Source: Microbulbifer sp. SAOS-129_SWC (lineage in GTDB: Bacteria; Pseudomonadota; Gammaproteobacteria; Pseudomonadales; Cellvibrionaceae). From it: a DNA stretch of 64,000 nucleotides. Numbering within the stretch: position 1 is the stretch's first letter; every line of letters starts with the position of its first letter. Shown piece after piece: positions 1-9,061 of this stretch. Location: the NCBI RefSeq assembly GCF_039696035.1, contig NZ_CP155567.1:1129501-1193500 (forward strand), given 5' to 3'. The position numbers were made by a program, and so were the translations under genes. The notes under the pieces were generated by a model that did no database searches, was not told the origin of the DNA, and saw nothing but the letters and a program-made list of their open reading frames with translations.

Positions 1-1
1 T

Positions 2-754
2 ACCGAAGAAGAACAAATAGAAACGCTGAAGCGCTGGTGGGCGGAAAACGGCAAGGGCATCGTGAGTGGCGTCGCACTCGCCCTGGTGGCTTATTTCGGC
101 TACCAGTGGTGGCAGACCAGCGAGCGCAGCAAGGCCGAAGCGGCCTCCAACCTCTACCAGGAGTTTATCGAAGCTGCGTCCGCCAACGACGACAAGCCCG
201 ACAACAAGCAGCTGACCACCGCCAAGAGCCTCAGCCGCCAGCTGCGGGAAGAATTCCCCAAGCGCATCTACGCCAGCCAGGCCGCCCTGCGCATCGCCGC
301 GCTGGCCGCCACCGACAACGATCTGGAGAGTGCCGCCAAGGACCTGCAGTGGGTTGTGGATAACGGCAGCGAAACCGAATTGCAGCTGATCGCCAAGCGC
401 CGCCTGGCCGCGGTCAAGGCCGCCCGCGGTAAGCCCGATGAGGCGCTGAAGCTGGTCGCTGGCAATGTACCGCCGGCGTTCGCCGCCCTGTACGCCGAAA
501 CCCGCGGCGATATCCTGCTGCAGAAGGGCGACAAGAACGGTGCCCACGAGGCCTACCAGCAGGCACTGGCCGCACTGCTGCCGGAGCAGTCCGCCAACGA
601 ACGCATCCTGCGCCTGAAGGCCGAGAGCGTTGCCCCGGCCGCCAGCGACAGCGATACCGCCACCGACGCCGCCGCTGGTGACAGCGATACGGCAACCGAT
701 GCCGCCGCTGGTGACAGCGGTGAGGCGGAAGCCAAGTCGGAGGGTGATCAGTAA
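2..754 (+). CDS. yfgM: YfgM-like tetratricopeptide periplasmic protein (5' end missing)
   Basis: The gene enters from the left edge, so its start is outside the window; the reading frame is open from base 2. The N-terminal part seen is TEEEQIETLKRWWAENGKG followed by one membrane segment (about residues 20-37 of the visible part), then an alanine-rich helical domain as in YfgM, an inner-membrane-anchored protein that works with the SecYEG translocon and periplasmic chaperones. The stop codon overlaps the bamB start by one base, which fits the usual yfgM-bamB-der order. The C-terminus carries a low-complexity acidic tail with a repeated 11-residue unit (GDSDTATDAAA), not expected in the family core. 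Family assignment is firm; the tail's role is unknown. Confidence 0.88.
   Translation, partial: TEEEQIETLKRWWAENGKGIVSGVALALVAYFGYQWWQTSERSKAEAASNLYQEFIEAASANDDKPDNKQLTTAKSLSRQLREEFPKRIYASQAALRIAALAATDNDLESAAKDLQWVVDNGSETELQLIAKRRLAAVKAARGKPDEALKLVAGNVPPAFAALYAETRGDILLQKGDKNGAHEAYQQALAALLPEQSANERILRLKAESVAPAASDSDTATDAAAGDSDTATDAAAGDSGEAEAKSEGDQ
645..722 (+). repeat. 33-bp in-frame tandem repeat in the yfgM tail
   Basis: Two consecutive copies of a 33-bp unit encode the acidic stretch GDSDTATDAAA, followed by a partial third copy (GDSGEAEA). The copies differ mainly at third codon positions, so the protein sequence has been kept while the DNA diverged. Confidence 0.7.
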
Positions 755-1908
755 TGCGTTTTCTGACCTGTACTGCCGCCATCGCCCTCGCCCTGGCCCT
801 GGGCGCCTGCGCTTCCAACGATGAGAAAGAGGATACCGATCCGGTTGAGCTGGTGGACATCAAGCCCACCGTCGAACTGGACAAAGTCTGGTCCCACAAT
901 ATCGGCGATATCGATGCCAAGCTGTACGCCATGCTTGAGCCGGGCATCGCCGACGGCAAGCTGGTCGCTGCCAACAGCGACGGCGATGTCATTGCCTTCG
1001 ATCGCAACAGCGGCGATCGCTTGTGGAAAACCGACCTGGACGTGCAGATCAGCGGCGGCGTGGGTGTCGGCCTCGGCATTGCTGTGGTGGCCGACTACCG
1101 CGGCCAGGTGATCGCCCTGAATCTGGATACCGGCGAGAAAGTCTGGAGCCACACGGTGTCTGCCGAAGTGGTGAGCCAGCCCGCGGTCGGCTCCGGTCGT
1201 GTTGTGGTGCAGACCGTCGACGGCAAGCTGATCGGCCTCGACGCCAGCACCGGCGAGGAGCGCTGGAGCCACAGCACCACACTGCCGGTACTGACCCTGC
1301 GCGGCAACGCCGCCCCGGTCATCTCCGCCGGTCTGGTATTCGCCGGTCTGGATAACGGCAAGGTCATCGCGCTGGACGTGACCGACGGCATCGGGCGCTG
1401 GGATCAGCGCGTCGCCATTCCGCAGGGCTCGGCAGAGCTGGAGCGGGTGGTGGATATCGATGGCGCTCCGGTAATCCGCGGCGATCTGCTGTTCGCCGCC
1501 AGCTACCAGGGGCGCGTCGCCGCGCTGTCGCGCGACGACGGCCGCGGCCTCTGGGCCCACGACGCCTCCACCCATTACAGCGTGGATGTGGGAGCGGGCA
1601 ATGTATACTTGAGCGATGCCTCCGGCAGTGTCTACGCCTACAATGTGGGCAACGGGCAGATCGTCTGGAGCAACGACAAGCTGCTGCGTCGCCAGGTGAC
1701 CGGTCCGGTCTATTTCGGCGACACCGTGGTAGTGGGCGACCTGGATGGTTACCTGCATGTGCTGGATCCGTCCAGCGGCCAATTGATCGGTCGCGAGCGT
1801 ATCGACAGTGACCCGGTACGCATTCCGCTGCTGGTCGACGGTGACCTCCTGTTTGCCATTTCCGACGATGGCGAACTGGTGGCACTGCGCCTGCAGCACC
1901 GCAACTGA
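754..1908 (+). CDS. bamB: Outer membrane assembly lipoprotein BamB
   Basis: This 384-residue protein is a subunit of the BAM complex that folds beta-barrel proteins into the outer membrane. It starts with a lipoprotein signal ending in LGAC (lipidated Cys19). The rest is a series of PQQ-type beta-propeller repeats, visible as recurring blocks such as DRLWKTDL, GEKVWSHT, GEERWSHS and GQIVWSND. Length and repeat pattern match the family. It overlaps the upstream yfgM stop by one base, indicating translational coupling, and der follows after about 220 bases. Confidence 0.95.
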   Translation: MRFLTCTAAIALALALGACASNDEKEDTDPVELVDIKPTVELDKVWSHNIGDIDAKLYAMLEPGIADGKLVAANSDGDVIAFDRNSGDRLWKTDLDVQISGGVGVGLGIAVVADYRGQVIALNLDTGEKVWSHTVSAEVVSQPAVGSGRVVVQTVDGKLIGLDASTGEERWSHSTTLPVLTLRGNAAPVISAGLVFAGLDNGKVIALDVTDGIGRWDQRVAIPQGSAELERVVDIDGAPVIRGDLLFAASYQGRVAALSRDDGRGLWAHDASTHYSVDVGAGNVYLSDASGSVYAYNVGNGQIVWSNDKLLRRQVTGPVYFGDTVVVGDLDGYLHVLDPSSGQLIGRERIDSDPVRIPLLVDGDLLFAISDDGELVALRLQHRN

Positions 1909-1983
1909 TCGCGCGGAAATTGTTGTAGCGGCGAACCCGGGGTTCGCCCGCGGGTCTCTGTCCCGTGCCGAATTTTTAAGCAC

Positions 1984-2010
1984 CGCCCGCGTTTCGCGGG
2001 CGTTCGCATT
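1984..2010 (+). terminator. Hairpin after bamB, possible terminator
   Basis: A perfect 8-bp stem (CGCCCGCG, loop TTT, CGCGGGCG) lies 75 bases after the bamB stop. Only a short T-rich stretch (TTCGCATTT) follows, so termination would be weak. Confidence 0.45.
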
Positions 2011-2127
2011 TCTGGCAATGGGGCGCCGGTAAATCACCCACGAGCATGTTGTGCAGCGCAGAACGCTGCCAGCTGCTCGCGCAAGAGATTTACCCGCGTC
2101 CCGATACTGCCCTGAGTAGATTGATTT

Positions 2128-3522
2128 ATGCTGCCTGTAATCGCCCTGGTCGGGCGCCCCAATGTGGGCAAATCCACCCTGTTCAACCGCCTTACCAAGA
2201 GCCGTGACGCCCTGGTGGCCAACTATGCGGGCCTGACCCGCGACCGCAAATACGGTGAAGCCGAGATTGATGGCCACAAGGTAATCCTCGTCGATACCGG
2301 CGGTATCAGCGGTGACGAAGAAGGCATTGATGCCGCGATGGCGCAGCAGTCGATGCAGGCGATCGAAGAGGCGGATGTGGTCCTGTTCCTGGTGGACTGC
2401 CGCGCCGGCCTCACCGCGGCGGATGAGATGATCGCCGGTCAGCTGCGCACCCGCGCCAAGCCCACTCTGCTGGTGGCCAACAAAGTCGACGGCGTCAATC
2501 CGGATATCGCCCTGGCGCCGTTCTACGAACTGGGCATCGGCGAGCTGTTCCCGACCACTGCGACTCACGGTCGCGGCGTGCGCGCGCTGATGGAGCGGGT
2601 GGTGGAAGATCTGCCGGAGCCGCTGGAAGAGGAAGCCGAAGACGTCGCCAAGGGGATCAAGATCGCGATTGTGGGCCGCCCCAATGTGGGCAAGTCGACG
2701 CTGGTCAACCGCCTGTTGGGTGAGGACCGGGTGGTGGTCTACGATCAGCCGGGTACCACGCGCGACAGCGTCTATATCAATTACGAGCGCGACGACAAGC
2801 CCTATACCATCATCGACACCGCCGGCGTGCGCCGGCGCAAAAACATCAAGGAATCGGTGGAGAAATTCTCCATCGTCAAAACCCTGCAGGCGGTGGAAGA
2901 CGCCAATGTGGTGGTGCTGGTGATCGACGCGCGCGAGGGGCTGGTCGACCAGGACCTGCACCTGATGGGCAGCGTGATCCAGGCCGGTCGCGCCCTGGTC
3001 GTGGCACTGAACAAGTGGGACGGCCTCGAGGTCGATCACCGCGATTTCGTCAAAACGGAGCTGGAGCGGCGCCTGCGTTTCGTGGAATTTGCCGACATCC
3101 ACTTTATCTCCGCGCTGCACGGCACCGGCGTCGGCCACCTGTACGAGTCGATCGAGGCGGCCTACCAGAGCGCCACCGACAAGTTGTCCACCAATCACCT
3201 GACGCGTATCCTGCAGTGGGCGGTGAGTGAGCACCAGCCCCCGCTGGTACACGGCCACCGCATCAAGCTGCGTTACGCCCACGCCGGCGGCCAGAACCCG
3301 CCGGTAATCGTGATCCACGGCAACCAGACCGAGCAGGTGCCGTCGCACTATGTGCGCTACCTTGAGAAGACGTTCCGCAAGGCGCTCGACCTGCACGGCA
3401 CGCCGGTGAAAATCGAGTTTCGCACCGGGGCCAACCCCTATGCCGGCAACAAGAACAAGCTCAGCGATCGCCAGAAAGCCAAGAAACGCCGCCTGATGAA
3501 GTTCGTCAAAAAGAAAAAATGA
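2128..3522 (+). CDS. der: Ribosome biogenesis GTPase Der (EngA)
   Basis: Der is the double-GTPase needed for maturation of the 50S ribosomal subunit. Both G domains are plain: the first P-loop GRPNVGKST begins near residue 8 and the second near residue 183, each followed by DTxG-type switch and NKxD motifs (ANKVDG, LNKWDG). A C-terminal KH-like domain covers roughly residues 360-464, ending in a basic tail ([13 protein letters not shown]). The 464-residue length is normal. It sits downstream of bamB as in other gammaproteobacteria. No strong ribosome binding site is seen before the ATG. Confidence 0.97.
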   Translation: MLPVIALVGRPNVGKSTLFNRLTKSRDALVANYAGLTRDRKYGEAEIDGHKVILVDTGGISGDEEGIDAAMAQQSMQAIEEADVVLFLVDCRAGLTAADEMIAGQLRTRAKPTLLVANKVDGVNPDIALAPFYELGIGELFPTTATHGRGVRALMERVVEDLPEPLEEEAEDVAKGIKIAIVGRPNVGKSTLVNRLLGEDRVVVYDQPGTTRDSVYINYERDDKPYTIIDTAGVRRRKNIKESVEKFSIVKTLQAVEDANVVVLVIDAREGLVDQDLHLMGSVIQAGRALVVALNKWDGLEVDHRDFVKTELERRLRFVEFADIHFISALHGTGVGHLYESIEAAYQSATDKLSTNHLTRILQWAVSEHQPPLVHGHRIKLRYAHAGGQNPPVIVIHGNQTEQVPSHYVRYLEKTFRKALDLHGTPVKIEFRTGANPYAGNKNKLSDRQKAKKRRLMKFVKKKK

Positions 3523-3568
3523 ACGGTGAAGTTTTAGTCAATATTTCCCCGGTGCTTGGATGAGCGCC

Positions 3569-3606
3569 CCCCTCTCCCGCGCGGGAGAGGGGCCGGGGGA
3601 GAGGGT
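3569..3606. repeat. REP-like CCCCTCTCCCGC inverted repeat
   Basis: Twelve-base arms CCCCTCTCCCGC and GCGGGAGAGGGG abut with no spacer, and a degenerate half-copy GGGGGAGAGGG follows at once. GC-rich palindromes of this form recur between genes in many proteobacterial genomes. It lies between der and gabD and ends just before the gabD ribosome binding site. Confidence 0.6.
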
Positions 3607-3622
3607 AAAAGAGGAGAATCGG

Positions 3623-5086
3623 ATGCTTAACCTGAATAACCCCGCACTGCTGCGCAAACAATCCTATGTCGGCGGCCAGTGGATCGACGCTGACTCCGGT
3701 GAGACCTTCGATGTCACCAATCCCGCCACCGGCGAAGTGGTCGCCACCATTGCCAATCTCGGCGCCGCGGAAACCCGCCGCGCGATCGAATCCGCCGAAA
3801 AAGCCTGGGCCGGCTGGCGCAACCTGACCGTCAAGGAGCGCGCCAAGACCCTGCGCCGCTGGTACGACCTGATTATCGACAACGTCGACGACCTGGCGAA
3901 GATCCTCACCGCCGAACAGGGCAAACCGCTGTCGGAGGCCAGGACCGAAATCGTCTACGGCGCCAACTATCTCGAGTGGTTCAGCGAAGAAGCGAAACGC
4001 GTTTACGGCGATGTGATCGCACCGCCGTCCAACGACAAGCGCATCGTGGTGATTAAACAGCCGGTCGGCGTCACCTGTTCGGTCACCCCGTGGAATTTCC
4101 CCAGCGCGATGATCGCGCGCAAGATGGCCCCGGCACTCGCCGCCGGCTGCCCGTTTATTGCCAAACCGGCATCGGAAACCCCGCTGTCGGCGCTGGCTCT
4201 GGCCGCGCTGGCGGAAGAGGCGGACATTCCCGCCGGCATCTTCAATGTCGTGGCCGGCAAAAGCGCGCGTGAAATCGGCGCCGAGATGACCGGCAACCCG
4301 CTGGTGCGCAAATTCACCTTTACCGGCTCCACCGCGGTGGGCAAGCAGCTGATGGCGCAGTGCGCCGACACCATCAAGAAAACCTCGATGGAACTGGGTG
4401 GCAACGCGCCGTTTATCGTCTTTGACGACGCCGACCTGGACGAGGCGGTCAAGGGTGCGATCATCTGCAAATACCGCAACGCCGGCCAGACCTGTGTCTG
4501 TGCCAACCGCATCTTTGTGCAGGAAGGCGTCTACGACCAGTTTGCGCAAAAATTTATTGCTGCCGTCAATGCGCTGAAAATGGGCAACGGCGCGGAAGAG
4601 GGCGTCGAAGTCGGTCCGCTGATTACCAGTAAGGCGGTCAAAGATGTGAAGGCACTGTTGGACGACGCTCTGGCGAAAGGCGCCGAAGCGGTCGTCAGCG
4701 GCGGCCCCAGCGACATGGGGGATCACTTCTTTGCCCCTACAGTGCTCACTAAAGTCGATGACAGCATGCAACTGTTCCGCGAGGAAATCTTCGGCCCGGT
4801 GGCGCCGCTGTACAAGTTCTCCAGCGAAGACGAAGTCATCGCCATGGCCAACGATACCGAGTTCGGCCTCGCCTCCTATTTCTACTCCCGCGATGTCGGC
4901 CGTATCTGGCGTGTCAGCGAAGGGCTCGAATACGGCATGGTGGGCGTCAATGAGGGCATCATCTCCAACGAGATGGCGCCGTTTGGCGGCATCAAGGAAT
5001 CCGGCAGTGGTCGCGAGGGCTCCAAGTACGGGATCGACGATTACCTGGAGATCAAATACCTGTGTATGGGCGGCATCGATAAGTAG
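3623..5086 (+). CDS. gabD: NAD(P)-dependent succinate-semialdehyde dehydrogenase
   Basis: This 487-residue aldehyde dehydrogenase most resembles GabD, which oxidises succinate semialdehyde to succinate in GABA degradation. The catalytic pair is visible: Glu257 in MELGGN and Cys291 in AGQTCVCANR, with the cofactor-binding motif FTGSTAVGK before them. A longer frame begins at 3560, but its extra 21 residues are translated REP-like sequence; the ATG at 3623 has a GAGGAG ribosome binding site at 3611 and gives a normal family start. No other GABA genes are adjacent. A related semialdehyde as substrate cannot be excluded. Confidence 0.88.
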   Translation: MLNLNNPALLRKQSYVGGQWIDADSGETFDVTNPATGEVVATIANLGAAETRRAIESAEKAWAGWRNLTVKERAKTLRRWYDLIIDNVDDLAKILTAEQGKPLSEARTEIVYGANYLEWFSEEAKRVYGDVIAPPSNDKRIVVIKQPVGVTCSVTPWNFPSAMIARKMAPALAAGCPFIAKPASETPLSALALAALAEEADIPAGIFNVVAGKSAREIGAEMTGNPLVRKFTFTGSTAVGKQLMAQCADTIKKTSMELGGNAPFIVFDDADLDEAVKGAIICKYRNAGQTCVCANRIFVQEGVYDQFAQKFIAAVNALKMGNGAEEGVEVGPLITSKAVKDVKALLDDALAKGAEAVVSGGPSDMGDHFFAPTVLTKVDDSMQLFREEIFGPVAPLYKFSSEDEVIAMANDTEFGLASYFYSRDVGRIWRVSEGLEYGMVGVNEGIISNEMAPFGGIKESGSGREGSKYGIDDYLEIKYLCMGGIDK

Positions 5087-5094
5087 TTCCTGCG

Positions 5095-5120
5095 CGCCCG
5101 TCCCGTATGGGGGACGGGCG
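5095..5120. terminator. Strong hairpin after gabD
   Basis: Perfect 10-bp arms CGCCCGTCCC and GGGACGGGCG enclose a 6-base loop directly after the gabD stop. There is no T-run, so it could be an mRNA 3'-end stabiliser rather than an intrinsic terminator. Confidence 0.45.
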
Positions 5121-5139
5121 TCGGGCGAGAGGGCCATTC

Positions 5140-5826
5140 TTGAATATTTCTCCCATCGCCACCGTCCATTCCTGCTTCGGTGAAAAATTCGGTGTGCCGC
5201 GCCAGCCGCTGCTGGCGGACGCCAGCCGCGCATCCATTGAGCTGTTACCGCCGCTGGACACGGCTGACGCGGTGGCGGGGCTGGAAGAAAACACCCATAT
5301 CTGGGTGGTGTTCCAGTTTCACCAGGCCGCCGGCCAGTGGTCGGCCAAGGTGCGCCCACCGCGCCTCGGCGGCAACAAAAAGCTTGGCGTACTCGCCACC
5401 CGCTCGCCATTTCGCCCCAACAATATCGGCCTGTCGGTAGTGCGGCTGCTGGAGGTGCGCACGGCGCCCAGGGTCGAGCTGATCGTCGGTGGTGCCGACC
5501 TGGTGGACGGCACGCCGGTGCTGGATATCAAACCCTACGTTCCCTACGCGGACGCCATTGCCGCTGCGCACAGCGCCTTCGCCGATGCCGCGCCAGCGGG
5601 CGTTAAAGTCGTTATTCCCGATGAAATCCTGCAGCAGGCCGCCGCGTACCGCGACGACTGGGATACCGATCTGCCGCGGCTGATCGAACAGGTACTGGCG
5701 CAGGACCCCAAGCCCGCCTACCAGCAGCCAGACCCGGAGCGGATTTACGGCATGCAGCTGTGTGGCTTCAATCTGCGCTGGCGCTACCCGGCGGCCGGGC
5801 AGATTGAAGTGGTGGCACTGCAATGA
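5140..5826 (+). CDS. trmO: tRNA (N6-threonylcarbamoyladenosine37-N6)-methyltransferase TrmO
   Basis: TrmO (TsaA family) methylates t6A37 in certain tRNAs using SAM. The protein shows the family signatures GEKFGVPRQP near the N-terminus, HIWVVFQFH and SPFRPNNIGLS, and an EVVALQ end. An ATG at 5107 would add residues read from the gabD hairpin; the TTG at 5140, with GAGAGG about 8 bases upstream, fits the family start (LNISPIATVHS). This gives 228 residues. It overlaps the next gene by four bases (ATGA). Confidence 0.88.
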   Translation: MNISPIATVHSCFGEKFGVPRQPLLADASRASIELLPPLDTADAVAGLEENTHIWVVFQFHQAAGQWSAKVRPPRLGGNKKLGVLATRSPFRPNNIGLSVVRLLEVRTAPRVELIVGGADLVDGTPVLDIKPYVPYADAIAAAHSAFADAAPAGVKVVIPDEILQQAAAYRDDWDTDLPRLIEQVLAQDPKPAYQQPDPERIYGMQLCGFNLRWRYPAAGQIEVVALQ

Positions 5827-6323
5827 AAGGGCTGTTGCGCAGACTGCGCTCGCTGGCCGGTTTTGCGTTGCTCGCGATCATTGTGGCCAGTGGCGTTGCC
5901 TACTACCAGCAGCGCGATGTGCCCAAAGACCGCGCGCCGGCGTTTGCGGCGCGCACGCTCGACGGTGACCTGCTCGACCTGCAGCAAATGACCGCCGATG
6001 GCCCGGTGCTGCTGTATTTCTGGGCCACCTGGTGCGGCTATTGCCGTGTGGTGTCGCCGGTGATCGATGATCTCGCCGGTGACTATCAGGTGATCTCCGT
6101 CGCCCTGCAGTCTGGCGATCGGGCGCAGGTTGAGAAATATCTCGAAGACAAGATGCTGGATTTCCCCACGGTCAACGATCCCGCTGGTGCCATCAGCCAC
6201 GCCTGGGGCGTGCGGGTAACGCCGACCATCGTCATCGTCGGCAGCGACGGCAAAGTCAGCTGGGTGACTTCCGGCACCACGACCAGGTGGGGGCTCGAGG
6301 CGCGCCTGGCGATGACGGAGTGA
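5823..6323 (+). CDS. Membrane-anchored thioredoxin-like (TlpA/ScsD-type) protein
   Basis: This 166-residue protein has one N-terminal membrane segment (about residues 10-27) and a thioredoxin-fold domain facing the periplasm. The active site is WCGYC (Cys71 and Cys74), with the cis-proline region VTPT further on. It resembles TlpA and ScsD-type protein disulfide oxidoreductases. Its start overlaps the trmO stop, so the two are probably co-transcribed, but no shared function is evident. The substrate is unknown. Confidence 0.8.
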   Translation: MKGLLRRLRSLAGFALLAIIVASGVAYYQQRDVPKDRAPAFAARTLDGDLLDLQQMTADGPVLLYFWATWCGYCRVVSPVIDDLAGDYQVISVALQSGDRAQVEKYLEDKMLDFPTVNDPAGAISHAWGVRVTPTIVIVGSDGKVSWVTSGTTTRWGLEARLAMTE

Positions 6324-6362
6324 GCCCTCGCTGACCCGCAGCGGTTTGTGTGTGGGAAAGTC

Positions 6363-6393
6363 GCCATTTGTCATGCCATGTCAGGCAAATGGC
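6363..6393. repeat. Inverted repeat GCCATTTG/CAAATGGC
   Basis: Perfect 8-base arms are separated by 15 bases in the spacer between the thioredoxin-like gene and the following hydrolase gene. It could form a weak hairpin or be an operator. Confidence 0.4.
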
Positions 6394-6454
6394 AATTCCC
6401 CCGCGCTGGTGCCGGGCCGACAATGGGCGCTGTTACACCATCCGGAGTCCGTGC

Positions 6455-7270
6455 GTGTCCGTTCTCGAATCCTTTTCCTACCGCGATCTCGACGCCTGCC
6501 GCGTGGGCCGTGTCGACCTGGGCGTGAACACTTCGTTTGTCGTCTATCGCCTGGGCGATACCCTGATCGACACCGGTCCCAGCAACCAGTGGAAATTCGT
6601 CAAGCCGTTTGTGCAGGAAAAGCCGCTGCGCCAGCTCTTGCTGACCCATCACCACGAAGACCACAGCGGCAATGCCGGGGCGATTCACCGCCTCACTGGC
6701 GTGCAACCGTTGGCGCCGAAGGCGACGGTGGAGATTCTCCAGCGCGGTTTCCGTATCCCGCCGATCCAGAAATTTATCTGGGGTTCTGCGGATTTGGCCG
6801 AGGCCGCGCCGCTGCCGGAAAGAATCACCATCGGCAACGAGCCGGTGACTCCGATCTTTACGCCGGGACACGCGAAGGATATGACCTGCTATCTGCTACG
6901 TGAGCGGGGCTGGCTGTTCAGCGCGGATCTGTATATCGCCAACTACCTGAAACTGTTGCGCAGCGACGAACATATTCCCACACTGATGGACAGCATCCGC
7001 CGTGTATTACAGGAGGATTTCGAGGTGATTCTGTGCCCACACCGCGGCGTGGTGGAAAACGGCCAGGCGCGGCTGCGGGAAAAGTACGATTACCTGCTCG
7101 ACCTGAGCGAGCGCGCGCAATTGCTGCGTGTTGAGGGAAAAGATCCGCTGGAAATTACCCGGCAGTTGCTGGGTAAGGAGAGCGCGATGAGCGTATTCTC
7201 CGGCTACAACTTCAGCAAGCGCAACCTGATTGCGTCCTGCCTCGAGGTGGAACTCGAATCCTTTCGCTAG
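6455..7270 (+). CDS. Metallo-beta-lactamase-fold hydrolase
   Basis: The 271-residue protein has the MBL metal-binding motif HxHxDH as HHHEDH (His65-His70), then GHAKDM, SADLYI and CPHRG, in the expected order for the remaining metal ligands. This supports a di-metal hydrolase of the glyoxalase II/MBL superfamily; the substrate cannot be told. The frame is open from 6350, but the GTG at 6455 has a GGAG ribosome binding site 7 bases upstream and gives a natural N-terminus. It stops just before the convergent transporter gene. Confidence 0.82.
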   Translation: MSVLESFSYRDLDACRVGRVDLGVNTSFVVYRLGDTLIDTGPSNQWKFVKPFVQEKPLRQLLLTHHHEDHSGNAGAIHRLTGVQPLAPKATVEILQRGFRIPPIQKFIWGSADLAEAAPLPERITIGNEPVTPIFTPGHAKDMTCYLLRERGWLFSADLYIANYLKLLRSDEHIPTLMDSIRRVLQEDFEVILCPHRGVVENGQARLREKYDYLLDLSERAQLLRVEGKDPLEITRQLLGKESAMSVFSGYNFSKRNLIASCLEVELESFR

Positions 7271-7280
7271 ATTTTTACGC

Positions 7281-8453
7281 TCAGTCCCGGAACGGCGTCC
7301 ATACCAGCAACAGGCACACCGCCGAACAGGCGGCCATGGCGCCGACAATGGCCGTAACCGTTTCCGGCAGCAGCGCCGACAGTGCGGAAATACCCCCGGC
7401 CACGGAAAACTGCAGTGCGCCCATCAACGCCGCGGCGGTACCGCCGTTCTCGGCAAAATACTCCATACAGCTGGCCTGGTTGTTGGGGCTGATGGCACCC
7501 ATCGCACCGACGGTCAGCATCATTGCCGGCACAAACAGCCACAGCGTCGGCGCCAGCCACAGCACCAGTAACAGTGCGGCAATGCCGGCGCCCTGCAGGG
7601 TCACCGCGAAGCGCAAAATACGCTGCGGTGGATAGCGGTTCAGCAGCGCGCGGTTGGTCAGGTTCATCGCCGTCATCACGACAATGTTGGCGCCGAACAG
7701 CAGCGCAAACACGCTGGGACCGACGCGGAAATGCGTCTGGTAGATAAACGAGGAGTGGGTGATGAACAGCATCATCACCGAAAAGGCCATCGCCTGCAGC
7801 AGGATAAAGCGCAGCGCCGGGCGCGTGGACAGCACCGCGGCGTAGCGGCGCAGCACACTGGTGTTGCTGGCCGGCGGGATAACGCGCGGCCCGCGAAACA
7901 GGGTGCTCTTGAGGACGATCAGCAGCGCGACACCGTAGACGCCGAGGAACAGGAAGATACTGCTCCAGCCGCCGAGCTTCAGCAGCAGGCTGCCGATCGT
8001 GGGAGCGAACGCGGGTGCGGCCACCATGATCAGGCCGATCATACTGAACAGCTTGGCCGCCTCGCGGCCGTGAATACGGTCGCGCACCAGTGCCGGTACA
8101 CACACCGCGGCCCAGCCGCCGCCAAACGCCTGCAGTGCGCGCAGGGGCAGCAACTGATAGAAATTGTCGCTTTGCCAGATAACCAGGCTGGCGACGCTGA
8201 AAATCCCCAGTCCGGCCAGCATCACCGGTGCGCGCCCGATCCGGTCCGACAGTGGGCCGCCGATCAGCTGTCCGAGGGACAGCGCAAAGACATAAACCGA
8301 AATCGTCAGCGACAGCGCGTGGCTGTCCACACCCAGGTGACTGCCCATGGCCGGGAAGGCGGGCAGGTAGGTATCCAGCGCCAGTGGACCGAGGGCGACG
8401 GTCATGGCCAGCAACAGGGTGAATCGCAGCTGCGGCGTGGGTGGGTAACTCAA
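7281..8453 (-). CDS. Bcr/CflA-type drug-resistance MFS transporter
   Basis: A 12-helix major facilitator of about 390 residues. The N-terminal helix TVALGPLALDTYLPAFPAMG and the loop GGPLSDRIGRAPVMLAGL are typical of the Bcr/CflA drug:proton antiporter group. The most likely start is TTG at 8453 with a GAGG site 7 bases upstream; an ATG at 8405 would give 374 residues. It is divergent from a MarR regulator, and two operator-like palindromes lie between them, so a regulator-pump pair responding to a toxic compound is likely. The substrate is unknown. Confidence 0.87.
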   Translation of the reverse strand: MSYPPTPQLRFTLLLAMTVALGPLALDTYLPAFPAMGSHLGVDSHALSLTISVYVFALSLGQLIGGPLSDRIGRAPVMLAGLGIFSVASLVIWQSDNFYQLLPLRALQAFGGGWAAVCVPALVRDRIHGREAAKLFSMIGLIMVAAPAFAPTIGSLLLKLGGWSSIFLFLGVYGVALLIVLKSTLFRGPRVIPPASNTSVLRRYAAVLSTRPALRFILLQAMAFSVMMLFITHSSFIYQTHFRVGPSVFALLFGANIVVMTAMNLTNRALLNRYPPQRILRFAVTLQGAGIAALLLVLWLAPTLWLFVPAMMLTVGAMGAISPNNQASCMEYFAENGGTAAALMGALQFSVAGGISALSALLPETVTAIVGAMAACSAVCLLLVWTPFRD

Positions 8454-8474
8454 AGCGCGACCTCGGGGATTGCC

Positions 8475-8503
8475 TTGACAGTGTAGGCAGACGGTAAGAT
8501 AGT
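8475..8503 (+). promoter_or_regulatory. Candidate promoter for the marR gene
   Basis: A perfect -35 TTGACA (8475-8480) is followed after 17 bases by GATAGT (8498-8503), which touches the first operator palindrome. The -10 match is weak. Confidence 0.35.
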
Positions 8504-8540
8504 TGACGTAGTCAACCACATTATCGTTGACAATGTCAAC
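8502..8540. promoter_or_regulatory. Twin palindromic operators for the MarR-type regulator
   Basis: Two 15-bp palindromes with the same GTTGAC...GTCAAC arms occur at 8502-8516 (GTTGACGTAGTCAAC) and 8526-8540 (GTTGACAATGTCAAC). They lie between divergent transporter and marR genes, with centres 24 bp apart, close to two helical turns. This arrangement is typical of MarR autoregulation with shared control of a divergent pump. Confidence 0.82.
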
Positions 8541-8561
8541 TAACTGACGGACCCGTACCCT

Positions 8562-8987
8562 ATGGCGGATACCCCAACACTGGAAATAATCTTCGGCGCA
8601 CTGTTCAGCGAAATGCGCAAGGCGATGATGCGCGCGCTGGCGGACATGGACCTGGAGTTGTCGCCACCGCAAACCCAGTTGCTGGTTTTGATCGGCGAAG
8701 AACCGGGAGTCAGCGCCGGCGCGCTGGCAAAGCGAACCGGACGCGACAAGGCCACCGTGACGCGTATGCTGGCGCCGCTGCTGGCGGCGGCCTGGATTGA
8801 GCGCAGCCCGGATCCGGCGGACGCGCGGCGCCAGCAGTTGTCGCTGAGTGTGGCGGGCAGGGAGAACCTGACACGCGTGCTCAGTGCGCGGCGGTATGCG
8901 CACGAGCAGGTGTTCCGCGGGTTGAGCGAAGCGGAAAAGACCCAGTTGAGCGCACTGCTGCAGAAATGCCTGCCGCCGGTTGGCTGA
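8562..8987 (+). CDS. MarR-family transcriptional regulator
   Basis: A 141-residue winged-helix protein of normal MarR length. The recognition region GALAKRTGRDKATVTRMLAPL is followed by the wing RSPDPADARRQQLSLS, as in MarR/SlyA proteins. It is transcribed away from the Bcr/CflA pump gene and probably binds the two GTTGAC-GTCAAC palindromes between them. No strong ribosome binding site is seen before the ATG. Confidence 0.9.
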   Translation: MADTPTLEIIFGALFSEMRKAMMRALADMDLELSPPQTQLLVLIGEEPGVSAGALAKRTGRDKATVTRMLAPLLAAAWIERSPDPADARRQQLSLSVAGRENLTRVLSARRYAHEQVFRGLSEAEKTQLSALLQKCLPPVG

Positions 8988-9061
8988 CACTATGATGGCA
9001 TTTGCCGGCGGCTGCTCTGTCCGTCCGCGGCATGATCGGCGCCGCCGCTGGAGGTCACGGT

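Noticed and set aside
748..3396. An 882-codon open frame on the minus strand across bamB and der
   Set aside because: It is antisense to two clear genes; in GC-rich DNA the reverse complement of a coding frame is often open. No protein family is recognisable in it.
3570..3606. CRISPR-like repeats in the der-gabD spacer
   Set aside because: The repeats form a single palindrome with a half copy; no regular spacers follow and no cas genes are present in the window.
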